Part shown: in pieces, positions 7,363 to 14,636 of the stretch
Numbering within the stretch: the first letter of the stretch is position 1
Layout: every line of letters starts with the position of its first letter
Virus record (IMG/VR): IMGVR_UViG_3300025151_000289
Location: 1-24,747 of that record
Strand: one strand, 5' to 3'
Source: a virus
DNA length: 24,747 nucleotides
Notes under the pieces: model-generated
Databases searched by the model: none
The model's input: only the letters and a program-made list of their open reading frames with translations
What the model was told of the DNA's origin: nothing
Program-made: the position numbers and the translations under genes

Positions 7363-8287
7363 TTTGGAGCTTATCAAACAATTTGTTGTCTTCTACAAAC
7401 TTTTCCTTTATGCCATTTAACCCCATAGCTTTTATATCTCCATAAGTATACCAAGCTCCAGCCTTAGATATCAAGCCTTGATCTATACCATCTCGTATAT
7501 AGCTTTCTAAGACATCAATACCACCCTCTACTCTAAATGGTACAACCGCAGAATCCCAATTCTCACCACCAGTTTTAGTCTTTCGTAGTCTAACGTTCAT
7601 ATCAAACCCTACCTTTTGGTCTCCTTCGGTTATCCAACCTTTACGTTGTACTTGCATAATAGAATGAGCAAAAAATACTTGCCCTTGTCCTGCAGGCATA
7701 TTATCCAACGCCACAGGTCCCATACTGGCTCGTACTTGGTTGATTGCCACAAAAGCCGATCCGTTTTGTAGGTGTGGGAATAATTTAGGAAATGAACTGT
7801 TTACAAACCTTGCTTGCCAAGCCATCGGGCTAAACCCAAAGTCTTCTTGAGATACGTTTGAAGGCACTAAACCTGCAATACTGTCTAATACAATAACTTT
7901 AAATCCTTCAATCATAGATTCTCTAACGTGCTCCATAGCTTCTTCTCCTGTTGTAGGTTGTGAAACTAAAATTTTCTGGGAATCAACCCCACACGCAGTC
8001 ATCCAGTCTTTGTCATAAGATAACTCTGTGTCCACCCAAACAGCCGATCCGCCCATTTTCTGGGCATTTACTACTATCTGAGACGCTAAGTAAGACTTTC
8101 CTACATTAGTTGGACCATATATAAGTGTCATTTTCTTTAACGGGATACCCCCACCTGTTAGTTTATCTAGTGCGGGAATATTAAAAGGAATTCTATTTGT
8201 AGTAAAATCATCACTATCGCCTAATTGAAAGTTTAAATTTTTCTTCTTTAGTAATTTTTGTATTGCTTCTTCTGCAGTGTTATCCAT
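7346..8287 (-). CDS. recA: RecA-like (RecA/UvsX family) recombinase
   Basis: This is an ATP-dependent strand-exchange protein. The RecA core is plain: Walker A YGPTNVGKS (residues 58-66), a catalytic Glu in VDTELSY (near 89), Walker B FKVIVLDSIAGLVP (near 130-143), and an AINQVRASMG segment corresponding to the motif before the DNA-binding loops. At about 313 residues it is slightly shorter than bacterial RecA and lacks the usual acidic tail. I chose ATG 8287 because AAAAGGAG sits six bases upstream; the TTG one codon earlier is too close. It heads a tight cluster of nucleases and a resolvase, which points to recombination-dependent replication or repair. Confidence 0.9.
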   Translation of the reverse strand: MDNTAEEAIQKLLKKKNLNFQLGDSDDFTTNRIPFNIPALDKLTGGGIPLKKMTLIYGPTNVGKSYLASQIVVNAQKMGGSAVWVDTELSYDKDWMTACGVDSQKILVSQPTTGEEAMEHVRESMIEGFKVIVLDSIAGLVPSNVSQEDFGFSPMAWQARFVNSSFPKLFPHLQNGSAFVAINQVRASMGPVALDNMPAGQGQVFFAHSIMQVQRKGWITEGDQKVGFDMNVRLRKTKTGGENWDSAVVPFRVEGGIDVLESYIRDGIDQGLISKAGAWYTYGDIKAMGLNGIKEKFVEDNKLFDKLQNELTS

Positions 8288-8534
8288 CAATTCTCCTTTT
8301 AACAGCTTCTGCCCATGCGAAATATGTAGCGGCAGTTTGAATTAGTTCTATAAATAATTTTGTATCATTTTGACCAAAGACTTCTTCTGCGATATCTCCA
8401 TTCTTCTCAGTGGTTAGTATGTTCCACCAAGCATCATCATGATTTTGTTCTCCAAACAATTTATCTTGTCGTTCTCGTTCTCCTAGAATCGATTCTAATA
8501 CTACGGCTCTAGAAGGTATTTTATTCTTCTTCAT
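8280..8534 (-). CDS. MazG-like nucleotide pyrophosphohydrolase-related protein
   Basis: This 84-residue protein resembles small phage proteins of the MazG/all-alpha NTP pyrophosphohydrolase group. The recognisable pattern is ERERQDKLFGEQNHDDAWWNIL, then TTEKNGDIAEEV, then FIELIQTAATYFAWAEAV. In the family, acidic residues on the first helix (usually EExGE) and an E-x-x-Q/D on the second bind magnesium. Here the first motif is altered to E43-K-N-G-D47, so activity is uncertain. Such enzymes clear non-canonical or alarmone nucleotides. It overlaps the 72-residue gene before it and the RecA-like gene after it by a few bases, indicating coupled translation. Confidence 0.7.
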   Translation of the reverse strand: MKKNKIPSRAVVLESILGERERQDKLFGEQNHDDAWWNILTTEKNGDIAEEVFGQNDTKLFIELIQTAATYFAWAEAVKRRIDG

Positions 8535-8739
8535 TTAACATAGCCTCTATCTGTGTGTCTACCTTGCCTTTTATAAACTCCCAGACTATATCAGCTACTT
8601 TTTTAGAATCTTCCAATTGGGCTTCTATTGGTAGTTCGGTATCTATCTGATCTACAGATAGGTCTACTCTCCCATATTGATTTTGTTCTAATGGACCTAC
8701 CCGAAAGGTGTATCCGATGTGTGCACTTACTTTTGCCAT
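8521..8739 (-). CDS. Small hypothetical protein, first gene of the recombination operon
   Basis: This 72-residue acidic protein is unrecognised. It begins with a strand-like half (KVSAHIGYTFRV) and ends in an acidic helix (residues about 45-72, ending NEEE). The ATG at 8739 has a well-placed AAGGAG at 8748-8753. It is the first gene after the predicted promoter at 8817-8845 and the hairpin at 8763-8794, and its end overlaps the MazG-like gene by 14 bases. No membrane segment or signal peptide is visible. As a leading gene of a recombination operon it may be an early or accessory protein, but nothing in the sequence states its function. Confidence 0.7.
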   Translation of the reverse strand: MAKVSAHIGYTFRVGPLEQNQYGRVDLSVDQIDTELPIEAQLEDSKKVADIVWEFIKGKVDTQIEAMLNEEE

Positions 8740-8762
8740 TGTGTTTTCTCCTTATTACAAAC

Positions 8763-8794
8763 CCCCTATCTGAACAGGAATGAAAGATAGGGGG
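8763..8794 (-). terminator. 9-bp hairpin in an operon leader; weak terminator or attenuator
   Basis: GATAGGGGG at 8786-8794 and CCCCCTATC at 8762-8770 are perfect complements and enclose a 15-base loop. On the minus strand the stem is followed by TTTGT, a weak U-tract. It lies between the predicted promoter at 8817-8845 and the ribosome binding site of the 72-residue gene. It could terminate the upstream AIPR-like transcript, attenuate the new one, or protect the 5' end of the message. Confidence 0.6.
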
Positions 8795-8816
8795 CTCGAA
8801 AATTATGAACACTATT

Positions 8817-8845
8817 AGTATAACTGAAACAATAACAAAAGTCTA
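8817..8845 (-). promoter_or_regulatory. Predicted sigma-70-type promoter for the recombination operon
   Basis: On the minus strand a TAGACT box (8845-8840, 4 of 6 matches to TTGACA) and a TATACT box (8822-8817, 5 of 6 to TATAAT) are separated by exactly 17 bases. The -35 box lies five bases beyond the first base of the AIPR-like stop codon at 8850. Transcription would start near 8810 and run through the hairpin into the 72-residue gene. Confidence 0.55.
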
Positions 8846-8849
8846 GTTA

Positions 8850-10010
8850 CTATCTATTAGAATCAACTATCCTAGCACATTCTTGCCACAAACTTTTAGA
8901 TCTAGCCATTGGATTAGGTTTGTTGTCGTGATCTTTACCAATATCTCTAATACAATCTAGTAATTCGTCTAAAGAATCGGCTAGCACTTTCTTTACTTTA
9001 GGAAAAGACCTGTCCCAAGCTAACTCGTTTGGGTCTACCACACTTCTAAATCCTGATAACACAGGCTTAACTAGCCCAGCTACAAGAGTTGATTTAGAAT
9101 TTTTCCCCAAGATAGGTAACTGTACTTCTGTTTTAGTGTCAATCCAACCAACTTTGTTCCCCAAAGAATTTTTCTTAGCTATGCCTACTTGAATGATTTC
9201 AGATAACTCTAATATTTCTGGCAACATAGGGAACATTTTTTCATAATGTCCTACATTCTCAGCATATTGAGATAACGTAGCAGCCTTTCCTGTATAAGTT
9301 TGTCTCGGATGCTTAGACTTACCCCACTTATCTTTGTTTAGAGGGTAATTAACTACATCAAGACACATCAGCTTGGAAACAACATCTCCTATTGGAATAG
9401 GTGCTTGTGAGTTCATTTCATACGCTATGTGTTCGGCATATGGGTGAAAGTTTGGAAATCTGCTTGTATCTATCAAAAAATTCTTCAAAGAATCAAAAAC
9501 TCGTTGAGTGTTGTATATAGATGTCTTGTCTACATTAACTTGAACGTTTTTAGCGATAGCTACTTCTTCTCTAGTAGTCTGATCCATACCCTCAATAATT
9601 TGAACCACTACACTTTCGTCAGCAGCCGTGCCTGCATCTACGTTTCGAGTAATCAAATCATAAGTGTGACCACCATTTATAATGCCTTCAGTTAATTCAT
9701 CAATGAAAAGATGGTATAAATTATCCCCTACCTTAGTCACTGATGACACTGCCAAATCAATTCCTCCGTTTTTTAGATGGAACTTGTCAGGGATTCCTTC
9801 TTCGCCCTGAATAGTTCGTTCTAAATTTTTGTATTTACCACCCGAACCTATTCCTAAATCATCACGTGATCTTACGTTTGGTCCATCGGGAAGTCCTTGA
9901 GGGAGCCCAGAAAAGGGCACGATTGCAAAATGAATGTTTTCAGACCCTTTTGCAGATGGTCTTATTCTCCTAATATCATGTACCCGGAGAGGGTATTTTG
10001 TGATAGCCAT
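8850..10010 (-). CDS. AIPR-like protein (abortive infection phage resistance family)
   Basis: This 386-residue protein carries motifs that resemble the AIPR family (Pfam AIPR). DKFHLKNGGIDLA (residues 75-87) matches the family FxxxNNGIT-type motif. GIINGGHTYDLI (109-120) matches the QIVNGxQT-type motif. VVVQIIEGMDQ (134-144) and AIAKNVQVNVDKTS (151-164) match the following strand and N-x-Q segment. Family members were named for lactococcal abortive infection, and their biochemical activity is poorly defined. No nuclease, membrane or signal motif is obvious. The gene has an ideal AAGGAGG ribosome binding site, its own predicted promoter (10089-10117), a palindrome over the predicted start site, and about 100-base gaps on both sides. 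It is therefore the one gene in the window not tightly packed into an operon. An alternative is a phage-specific DNA-binding or replication protein with a convergent NGG motif. Confidence 0.65.
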   Translation of the reverse strand: MAITKYPLRVHDIRRIRPSAKGSENIHFAIVPFSGLPQGLPDGPNVRSRDDLGIGSGGKYKNLERTIQGEEGIPDKFHLKNGGIDLAVSSVTKVGDNLYHLFIDELTEGIINGGHTYDLITRNVDAGTAADESVVVQIIEGMDQTTREEVAIAKNVQVNVDKTSIYNTQRVFDSLKNFLIDTSRFPNFHPYAEHIAYEMNSQAPIPIGDVVSKLMCLDVVNYPLNKDKWGKSKHPRQTYTGKAATLSQYAENVGHYEKMFPMLPEILELSEIIQVGIAKKNSLGNKVGWIDTKTEVQLPILGKNSKSTLVAGLVKPVLSGFRSVVDPNELAWDRSFPKVKKVLADSLDELLDCIRDIGKDHDNKPNPMARSKSLWQECARIVDSNR

Positions 10011-10067
10011 AAGTTCCTCCTTATGAGCTTCAATTTTCTTGTGTTGACCTTTCGGGTCTAACCAAGA

Positions 10068-10083
10068 TGTAACAAATGTTACA
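10068..10083 (-). promoter_or_regulatory. Operator-like palindrome at the AIPR-like gene promoter
   Basis: Two perfect 7-base arms, TGTAACA and TGTTACA, flank a two-base centre. The site starts five bases after the -10 box and covers the expected transcription start. That is the classic position for a repressor operator. Just downstream, GACCTTTCGGGTC (10046-10058) could form a 4-bp hairpin in the leader. No binding protein can be named; the helix-turn-helix gene at 16668-17066 is one candidate. Confidence 0.55.
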
Positions 10084-10088
10084 ATTTT

Positions 10089-10117
10089 ATTATACTAAAA
10101 GAATTTAAAATTTGCAA
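10089..10117 (-). promoter_or_regulatory. Predicted sigma-70-type promoter for the AIPR-like gene
   Basis: On the minus strand TTGCAA (10117-10112, 4 of 6 to TTGACA) and a perfect TATAAT (10094-10089) are separated by 17 bases within an AT-rich stretch. The -35 box falls in the last codons of the PD-(D/E)XK nuclease gene. The predicted start near 10082 lies inside the palindrome at 10068-10083 and gives a leader of about 70 bases. Confidence 0.65.
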
Positions 10118-10626
10118 ATCAGCTTTGATATCGGTAGGTTCCACATGTCTACTAAGGTAGTAAATTCATTAGAAGTATCTACATCGCCCTTCTTCCAGAG
10201 AGCAGCTTCCTCAAAGTACTGTTTAGCGTCTTTCTTACCCAACAACCAAATGTTCTTTAGCCCCCTGTAAGCTTTTGCCCCATCCTTTTTTATCGATTCG
10301 TTAAATTCTAGGCTAATAAAAATATAGGTATCAGGGCGTTGGTGGGTACTTGTAGAGGCAACGGATACGTCATAATAATCTCTAGGAGCTACTGTTCTTC
10401 TTTTAGTTTTTACCTCTATACATTCTCCATTAAGGAATATGTCATAATCAAACTTCTCGTCAGATTCTACTATCTCTGCTCCAAGATATTCTTTTATAGC
10501 TTCTTCTCCTAAGAACCCTGCTAAGTTACCTGCCCCACGAGTGATTGAATTGCGTATTTCACCCATTTGATCAGCTCGAACCTTAGCTCTATCAATCATT
10601 TCTTGTGTGTGAGGTATTATTATCAT
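10105..10626 (-). CDS. PD-(D/E)XK family nuclease
   Basis: This 173-residue protein has a restriction-endonuclease-like core. A GNLAGFLGEEAIKEYLG helix (residues 33-49) is typical of the N-terminal helix of such folds. It is followed by FDYDIFLNG with D62 and CIEVKTKRR with E71 and K73, a clear D...ExK catalytic pattern. The C-terminal half has strands and a KNIWLLGKKDAKQYF segment. It would cut DNA with magnesium, probably in phage replication, recombination or host DNA breakdown. It overlaps the DUF3310-like gene by four bases and its last codons hold the -35 box of the next promoter. Confidence 0.75.
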   Translation of the reverse strand: MIIIPHTQEMIDRAKVRADQMGEIRNSITRGAGNLAGFLGEEAIKEYLGAEIVESDEKFDYDIFLNGECIEVKTKRRTVAPRDYYDVSVASTSTHQRPDTYIFISLEFNESIKKDGAKAYRGLKNIWLLGKKDAKQYFEEAALWKKGDVDTSNEFTTLVDMWNLPISKLICKF

Positions 10627-10880
10627 TTAATATTCTGGTCGTTAAAATGTAGTAACAGCATAGCGTAATGAATAATCTTGAAAATGTCTTTACGAGGTGT
10701 TCCTTTTTTATCATAACGAGATGCATACTTTAAAATATTGCTCCTACAGAACGCCTCGGCATCTCCACACGCTGCTATAAAGTCCAAGGTCTGCACTTCA
10801 CCCTCACTATAATGTTCTCCATATGTATTTTTTACATACTCGGCGATTTCTTTTAGTATTTCTTCTTCGTTATATTTCAT
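10623..10880 (-). CDS. DUF3310-like small phage protein
   Basis: This 85-residue protein resembles DUF3310-type phage proteins. The telling segment is QTLDFIAACGDAEAFCRSN followed by ILKYASRYDKKGTPRKD and a hydrophobic helix HYAMLLL. In the family this is a short helical domain with an invariant N-x-x-KY-x-x-R-x-x-KK-G region. The family's function is not established, but it is often found near DNA metabolism genes. Here it directly follows the DNA polymerase gene (one-base gap) and overlaps the nuclease gene by four bases. Confidence 0.65.
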   Translation of the reverse strand: MKYNEEEILKEIAEYVKNTYGEHYSEGEVQTLDFIAACGDAEAFCRSNILKYASRYDKKGTPRKDIFKIIHYAMLLLHFNDQNIK

Positions 10881-10881
10881 A

Positions 10882-12852
10882 TTAGTCCCAGTCTATAAGG
10901 TCATCAAATGTAAGGGGTTTTAGGTCTTTCTTCACCGCCCACGAACCTTGAAAGATTTCCATATCTACTTTTAATGGGATGTCTAATGTGTTTATCTCAA
11001 GTATATCTCTAATCTTATAAGGTACTGTTTCAAGCTCTGAGTCATGTATTTCACAAATAATCTCGTCGTGTACTTGTAATAACAGGTTGCTCTCCTTATC
11101 TTGTAAATATTCGTCTACTTTCAACATTCTTTCACTTAGAAGATCAGCACTTGTACCTTGAACTAAATAATTAACTCCCTTATAAGCAAACTTTGGGTCA
11201 ATTCTATAGTGTCTACCATATTTATTCTTTATCCAACCTCTAGCAGTTACAGTAGCAACAACCTTATCAAAAAACTCTTTAGAACCTTTCATACCTTCAA
11301 AGTATTGTTTTTTATACCTACCTGCTTCTTTAGGTGTGGTGCTTAGTTGTTGTGCCAATTTCTTATTACCAATCCCATAAATAGTCCCAAAAGTAATTGC
11401 CTTAGCTGCCTGACGATATTCTTTAAACTTATCTGATGATTCGTCTACTTTAAAAGCTAACTTGGCTGCCTCACTATGAAAATCAACATCATCTTTATTT
11501 AGTATCTCATCGATTGTTTCATTTCTAAAATAAGACATGAACACTCGGACTTCCATTTGGCTGTAGTCAAACCCCACTAATGAGTATTTTGGGCGTGGGA
11601 TAAATAATCTTCTAATAGATATTTGTGACTTGTCTGCTTCATTGAATGATTCGTCCCCAACAAAAGACCATGTGTTTAGCACATCATCAGAAAGCTCTGC
11701 ATTTAGGGTAACACCCTTAGCACTAACTGTTGCTGCAATCTTACTTAGCACTTCTGCCTTTTCTTTAGAGGTCAGATTACGTTCTTGTAACTTAAAATGA
11801 TTTCTTGGAATATTTTGCAGATTGGGTTCCCTGCTAGACAACCGACCCGTAGCAGTACCCCAATTACAAAAAGATGTGTGCATTACTTCAATGCCTTTAT
11901 ATGGTTCGATATAAGTAGACCTTAGCTTATCCAAGGTTCTGTACTGCCTTACTAAGCCCGCCATTCTATGGTTTATATTAACTAAAGCTGCTTCACTCCA
12001 AGAGTCTTGCCCTTTAGGAGTCTTTACAGGAGATTCAATGCCAAACTCAGTAAATATTTCCCCAATTTGTGCTGGGGAAGATATGTTGAACTCTCTACCA
12101 GCTAGCCCATAAACCTCTTCTCTAACCTGATTCTGTCTATTAAGGATAAGGGTTTCAGCCTGCTGGGCATAATCTCTATCAATAGCTACCCCCCGCCTTT
12201 CCATGGTATACAACACAGAAGTCAAAGCGTTTTCAAATTCAAAAACACTCATTTGATCAGTCTTTGTTATCTTACGAAGATAATCGTTGAATATCCTTGC
12301 GGTAAGTGCAACATCTTTCTTGCAATACTCCCCTAAAAAGGAAGGAGGAGCCATTGAAAAGTCCTTATTCCATTTATTAGACCTAAGTTGTTTTTTTGTA
12401 TCTATGTCATACTGCACTGCACTGTCACCATAATTCCGCTTTGCAGTTGGAGTAAGCCCCAAATCTTTTATGTCTGAATGCTCTACAAGACGCACCATTA
12501 CTATTACGTCTATTAATTTTTTATCGATTGGTATTAAACCATCTTTTTCTAAAAAGTGTAGATCAAACTTTAGATTATAACCTATGTACTGTTTTACTGA
12601 GTGGTTAAGTAGACCTATTAATGAAACAAGATTGTCTAAGGGTAGATTCTCCCCTAGATGATGTCGAAACGGGTAGTATTGATATAAGCCAGTGTCTGAG
12701 GTCTGTCCCACACCAATACCACAGATTTGGTTAGCCCCAAAGGGGTCCAAACCATTCGTTTCTACGTCAACAACTAAAGTCGGGTCTACCTCTAAAGCCG
12801 ACTTTAATTTATTGATTTCTTGAGTGAATACCGAGTTTGTAACAACGGTCAT
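10882..12852 (-). CDS. polA: DNA polymerase, family A, with 3'-5' exonuclease
   Basis: This is the phage replicative polymerase. The exonuclease domain has VVDVETNGLDP (D29, E31), GYNLKFDLHF (D97) and YCKKD (Y176, D180). The polymerase domain has TGRLSSREPNLQNIPR (335-350), motif A GFDYSQMEVR (D429), motif B RQAAKAITFGTIYG (R480, K484, F488, Y492) and motif C LLQVHDEIIC (H595, D596, E597). F488 aligns with E. coli Pol I Phe762. There is no 5'-nuclease domain. Between NLQNIPR and RRLFIPR there are about 63 residues where E. coli Pol I has roughly nine, an apparent insertion of about 55 residues. The start overlaps the SSB stop as TAATG. All catalytic residues are intact. Confidence 0.95.
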   Translation of the reverse strand: MTVVTNSVFTQEINKLKSALEVDPTLVVDVETNGLDPFGANQICGIGVGQTSDTGLYQYYPFRHHLGENLPLDNLVSLIGLLNHSVKQYIGYNLKFDLHFLEKDGLIPIDKKLIDVIVMVRLVEHSDIKDLGLTPTAKRNYGDSAVQYDIDTKKQLRSNKWNKDFSMAPPSFLGEYCKKDVALTARIFNDYLRKITKTDQMSVFEFENALTSVLYTMERRGVAIDRDYAQQAETLILNRQNQVREEVYGLAGREFNISSPAQIGEIFTEFGIESPVKTPKGQDSWSEAALVNINHRMAGLVRQYRTLDKLRSTYIEPYKGIEVMHTSFCNWGTATGRLSSREPNLQNIPRNHFKLQERNLTSKEKAEVLSKIAATVSAKGVTLNAELSDDVLNTWSFVGDESFNEADKSQISIRRLFIPRPKYSLVGFDYSQMEVRVFMSYFRNETIDEILNKDDVDFHSEAAKLAFKVDESSDKFKEYRQAAKAITFGTIYGIGNKKLAQQLSTTPKEAGRYKKQYFEGMKGSKEFFDKVVATVTARGWIKNKYGRHYRIDPKFAYKGVNYLVQGTSADLLSERMLKVDEYLQDKESNLLLQVHDEIICEIHDSELETVPYKIRDILEINTLDIPLKVDMEIFQGSWAVKKDLKPLTFDDLIDWD

Positions 12853-13550
12853 TAGAAAAGGGTAGTCTCATCTCCTGCTGTTGGAGCATCAGATGTTGGA
12901 ATACTATTCCCATACCTTTCCATGTAATAATCTTTAATTTTTGGTAATTCAGCTACTTCAGCTTTTTTATCATCAGGTATTACCTCTGTTTTAGCAGTAG
13001 CTACTATTTGATAAGATGTATCTAACATGCCTGTCCCTGTTCTTTTTAGTCTCATTACACCTTTGTCTAAAGAACCCCAGTCATTATAAACATCTACTAG
13101 TTGATTCCAGTTAGCATCACCCCTACCAAACCCAAGGGATACTACTTTGAAGTCATTAACATCTTCTCTGAAAATTTTCTTACCAGCTGGTCCTTCAATC
13201 TCTACCCAGTCTTCTGAACCCGGTATGATTCTACCATTACTGTCTTTTCTTGTGTGAATTATATTGTGAACATATGCCCAAAAAGCAAATTTGTGAGACG
13301 CATATGTGTCTTCGGGTACAGAGCTTGCATCAACACTTGGGTCCTTGATTAGGTTTGTCCAGTTATTGCCAACTCTAAATGTATAAAGATACACATCATC
13401 TAAATTTGGATCGTTTTCAGCACCTGTTGCTATAGATGTTGCAAAGATTTGATCTCCATCTTTCATCCAAACTTCTCTAGTGCTAGGTCTCTCAGCTTGA
13501 GGCTGTCTTAAATCTTCTCTACCTTTGTTTATTTTTGCTATACCACCCAT
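12852..13550 (-). CDS. Putative single-stranded DNA-binding protein
   Basis: This 232-residue protein lies between primase and polymerase. It has a strand-rich centre with many aromatics (VYLYTFRVGNNWTNLI, FAFWAYVHNII, YNDWGSL) suited to stacking on ssDNA. It ends in an acidic, Gly/Pro/Ser-containing tail finishing DETTLF, like the short acidic tip with a final Phe in SSB and gp2.5-type proteins that binds replication partners. I see no standard SSB-fold motif, so this is inferred from tail, composition and context. ATG 13550 has an AAGGAG ribosome binding site that overlaps the primase stop. Confidence 0.6.
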   Translation of the reverse strand: MGGIAKINKGREDLRQPQAERPSTREVWMKDGDQIFATSIATGAENDPNLDDVYLYTFRVGNNWTNLIKDPSVDASSVPEDTYASHKFAFWAYVHNIIHTRKDSNGRIIPGSEDWVEIEGPAGKKIFREDVNDFKVVSLGFGRGDANWNQLVDVYNDWGSLDKGVMRLKRTGTGMLDTSYQIVATAKTEVIPDDKKAEVAELPKIKDYYMERYGNSIPTSDAPTAGDETTLF

Positions 13551-13560
13551 GTAAAACTCC

Positions 13561-14421
13561 TTAAAAAATTGTTTTATTTAACATAACGTTACGTAATGTC
13601 TGAGGATTATAAATTTCTTGAACATCTTTATAATTATCAGGTAACGTAAGATATGATAACAGAAATCTATCCTTCATGTCAAATGTAGCTTTCTTTATTC
13701 CTCGTGCTCCAGCTTCATCATTATCGAGAGCTAAAACCACTTCAGATGGATTTAGTTTACTTAGTAAATTGATTTGTGTTTTAGATATACTTGCCCCTAA
13801 AACCGCTACACTAGAATAACCATGTTGATTCAGCCACATACAGTCTAAGGCACCTTCAACAATATAAAGAATGTCCGTATTATATAATTGATTTATACCA
13901 AATAAGACCTTAGATTTTGAAAACCCTTTTGTGAACAAGTATTTGGGAACAGCAGATCTTCTTCTTGTAATCCAACCCTTTATGTTAGAGTTCAAATCTT
14001 CTACGGGAATCATGAAATCATCATACTTGTTAGTCTTACACCCCCACTTTAATATGGATTCGTAAGAAAACCCTCTTCTGTAAATCCAATGATTATCCTG
14101 AATGTCTAGGGTAACTTCAGGAGCGACCACTACATCAGAATCGTCAATCTCTGAGACATCATCAAACCAGTTAAATTCAAGATCGTATGTATCTACTTGG
14201 AAATCTTCGTTTAGTTCGTCCCAAGATTTACCTGTGTATTTCTTTATAAAGTATTTAAGTCCCCCTTGACCACATCCGGCAAAACAAATCCAAACCCCTT
14301 TATCAATATTTATTGAACAAGACTCACGTCTATCCTCATGAAAAGGGCAATGTATAATTACTTGTTCTTCGTTCGGTATGGCAACTCCATATTTTACAAG
14401 TATAGAGTACCAGTCTACCAC
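13561..14421 (-). CDS. DnaG-type primase (zinc finger plus TOPRIM)
   Basis: This 286-residue protein makes RNA primers. The N-terminal zinc-binding domain has VIIHCPFHED (C25, H28) and VWICFAGCGQGG (C46, C50). The second pair is spaced C-x3-C, one residue more than the usual CxxC. The TOPRIM domain has LYIVEGALDCMWL (E189) and VVLALDNDEAGARG (D233, D235), the acidic residues that hold the catalytic metals. At 286 residues it is shorter than bacterial DnaG and lacks a helicase-binding C-terminus, as in many phage primases. The start is GTG at 14421, overlapping the stop of the 66-residue gene as TAGTG. The helicase lies just upstream in the same operon. Confidence 0.88.
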   Translation of the reverse strand: MVDWYSILVKYGVAIPNEEQVIIHCPFHEDRRESCSINIDKGVWICFAGCGQGGLKYFIKKYTGKSWDELNEDFQVDTYDLEFNWFDDVSEIDDSDVVVAPEVTLDIQDNHWIYRRGFSYESILKWGCKTNKYDDFMIPVEDLNSNIKGWITRRRSAVPKYLFTKGFSKSKVLFGINQLYNTDILYIVEGALDCMWLNQHGYSSVAVLGASISKTQINLLSKLNPSEVVLALDNDEAGARGIKKATFDMKDRFLLSYLTLPDNYKDVQEIYNPQTLRNVMLNKTIF

Positions 14422-14621
14422 TATCTATCCCTTTTATTTTTTCTAAGAAATAGAACCACTTCGTTTCTGTAGCCGTTTTCATCTGTAGCTATACCTTTTC
14501 TAATATCTCCTACAGTTATATCTATCATTGGTCTACCATTCCCCTTACTTCGGGTAGATTTTACAATTATATTATTATCAGCATTATCATCCGTTGAATT
14601 AAACCAATCAAATATTCCCAT
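14421..14621 (-). CDS. Small hypothetical protein between helicase and primase
   Basis: This 66-residue protein is unrecognised. It starts MGIFDWF, has an acidic stretch (DDNADN), and ends in a basic tail (FLRKNKRDR). A GAGGAGG ribosome binding site before ATG 14621 supports it as a real gene, as does its tight fit between the helicase stop and the primase GTG. It could be a helicase or primase accessory protein by position only. Confidence 0.65.
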   Translation of the reverse strand: MGIFDWFNSTDDNADNNIIVKSTRSKGNGRPMIDITVGDIRKGIATDENGYRNEVVLFLRKNKRDR

Positions 14622-14636
14622 TATAAGCCTCCTCGC

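Noticed and set aside
8603-8812. Minus-strand 69-codon frame starting at 8812
   Set aside because: It overlaps the 72-residue gene in another frame, runs through the hairpin, and has no ribosome binding site or recognisable sequence.
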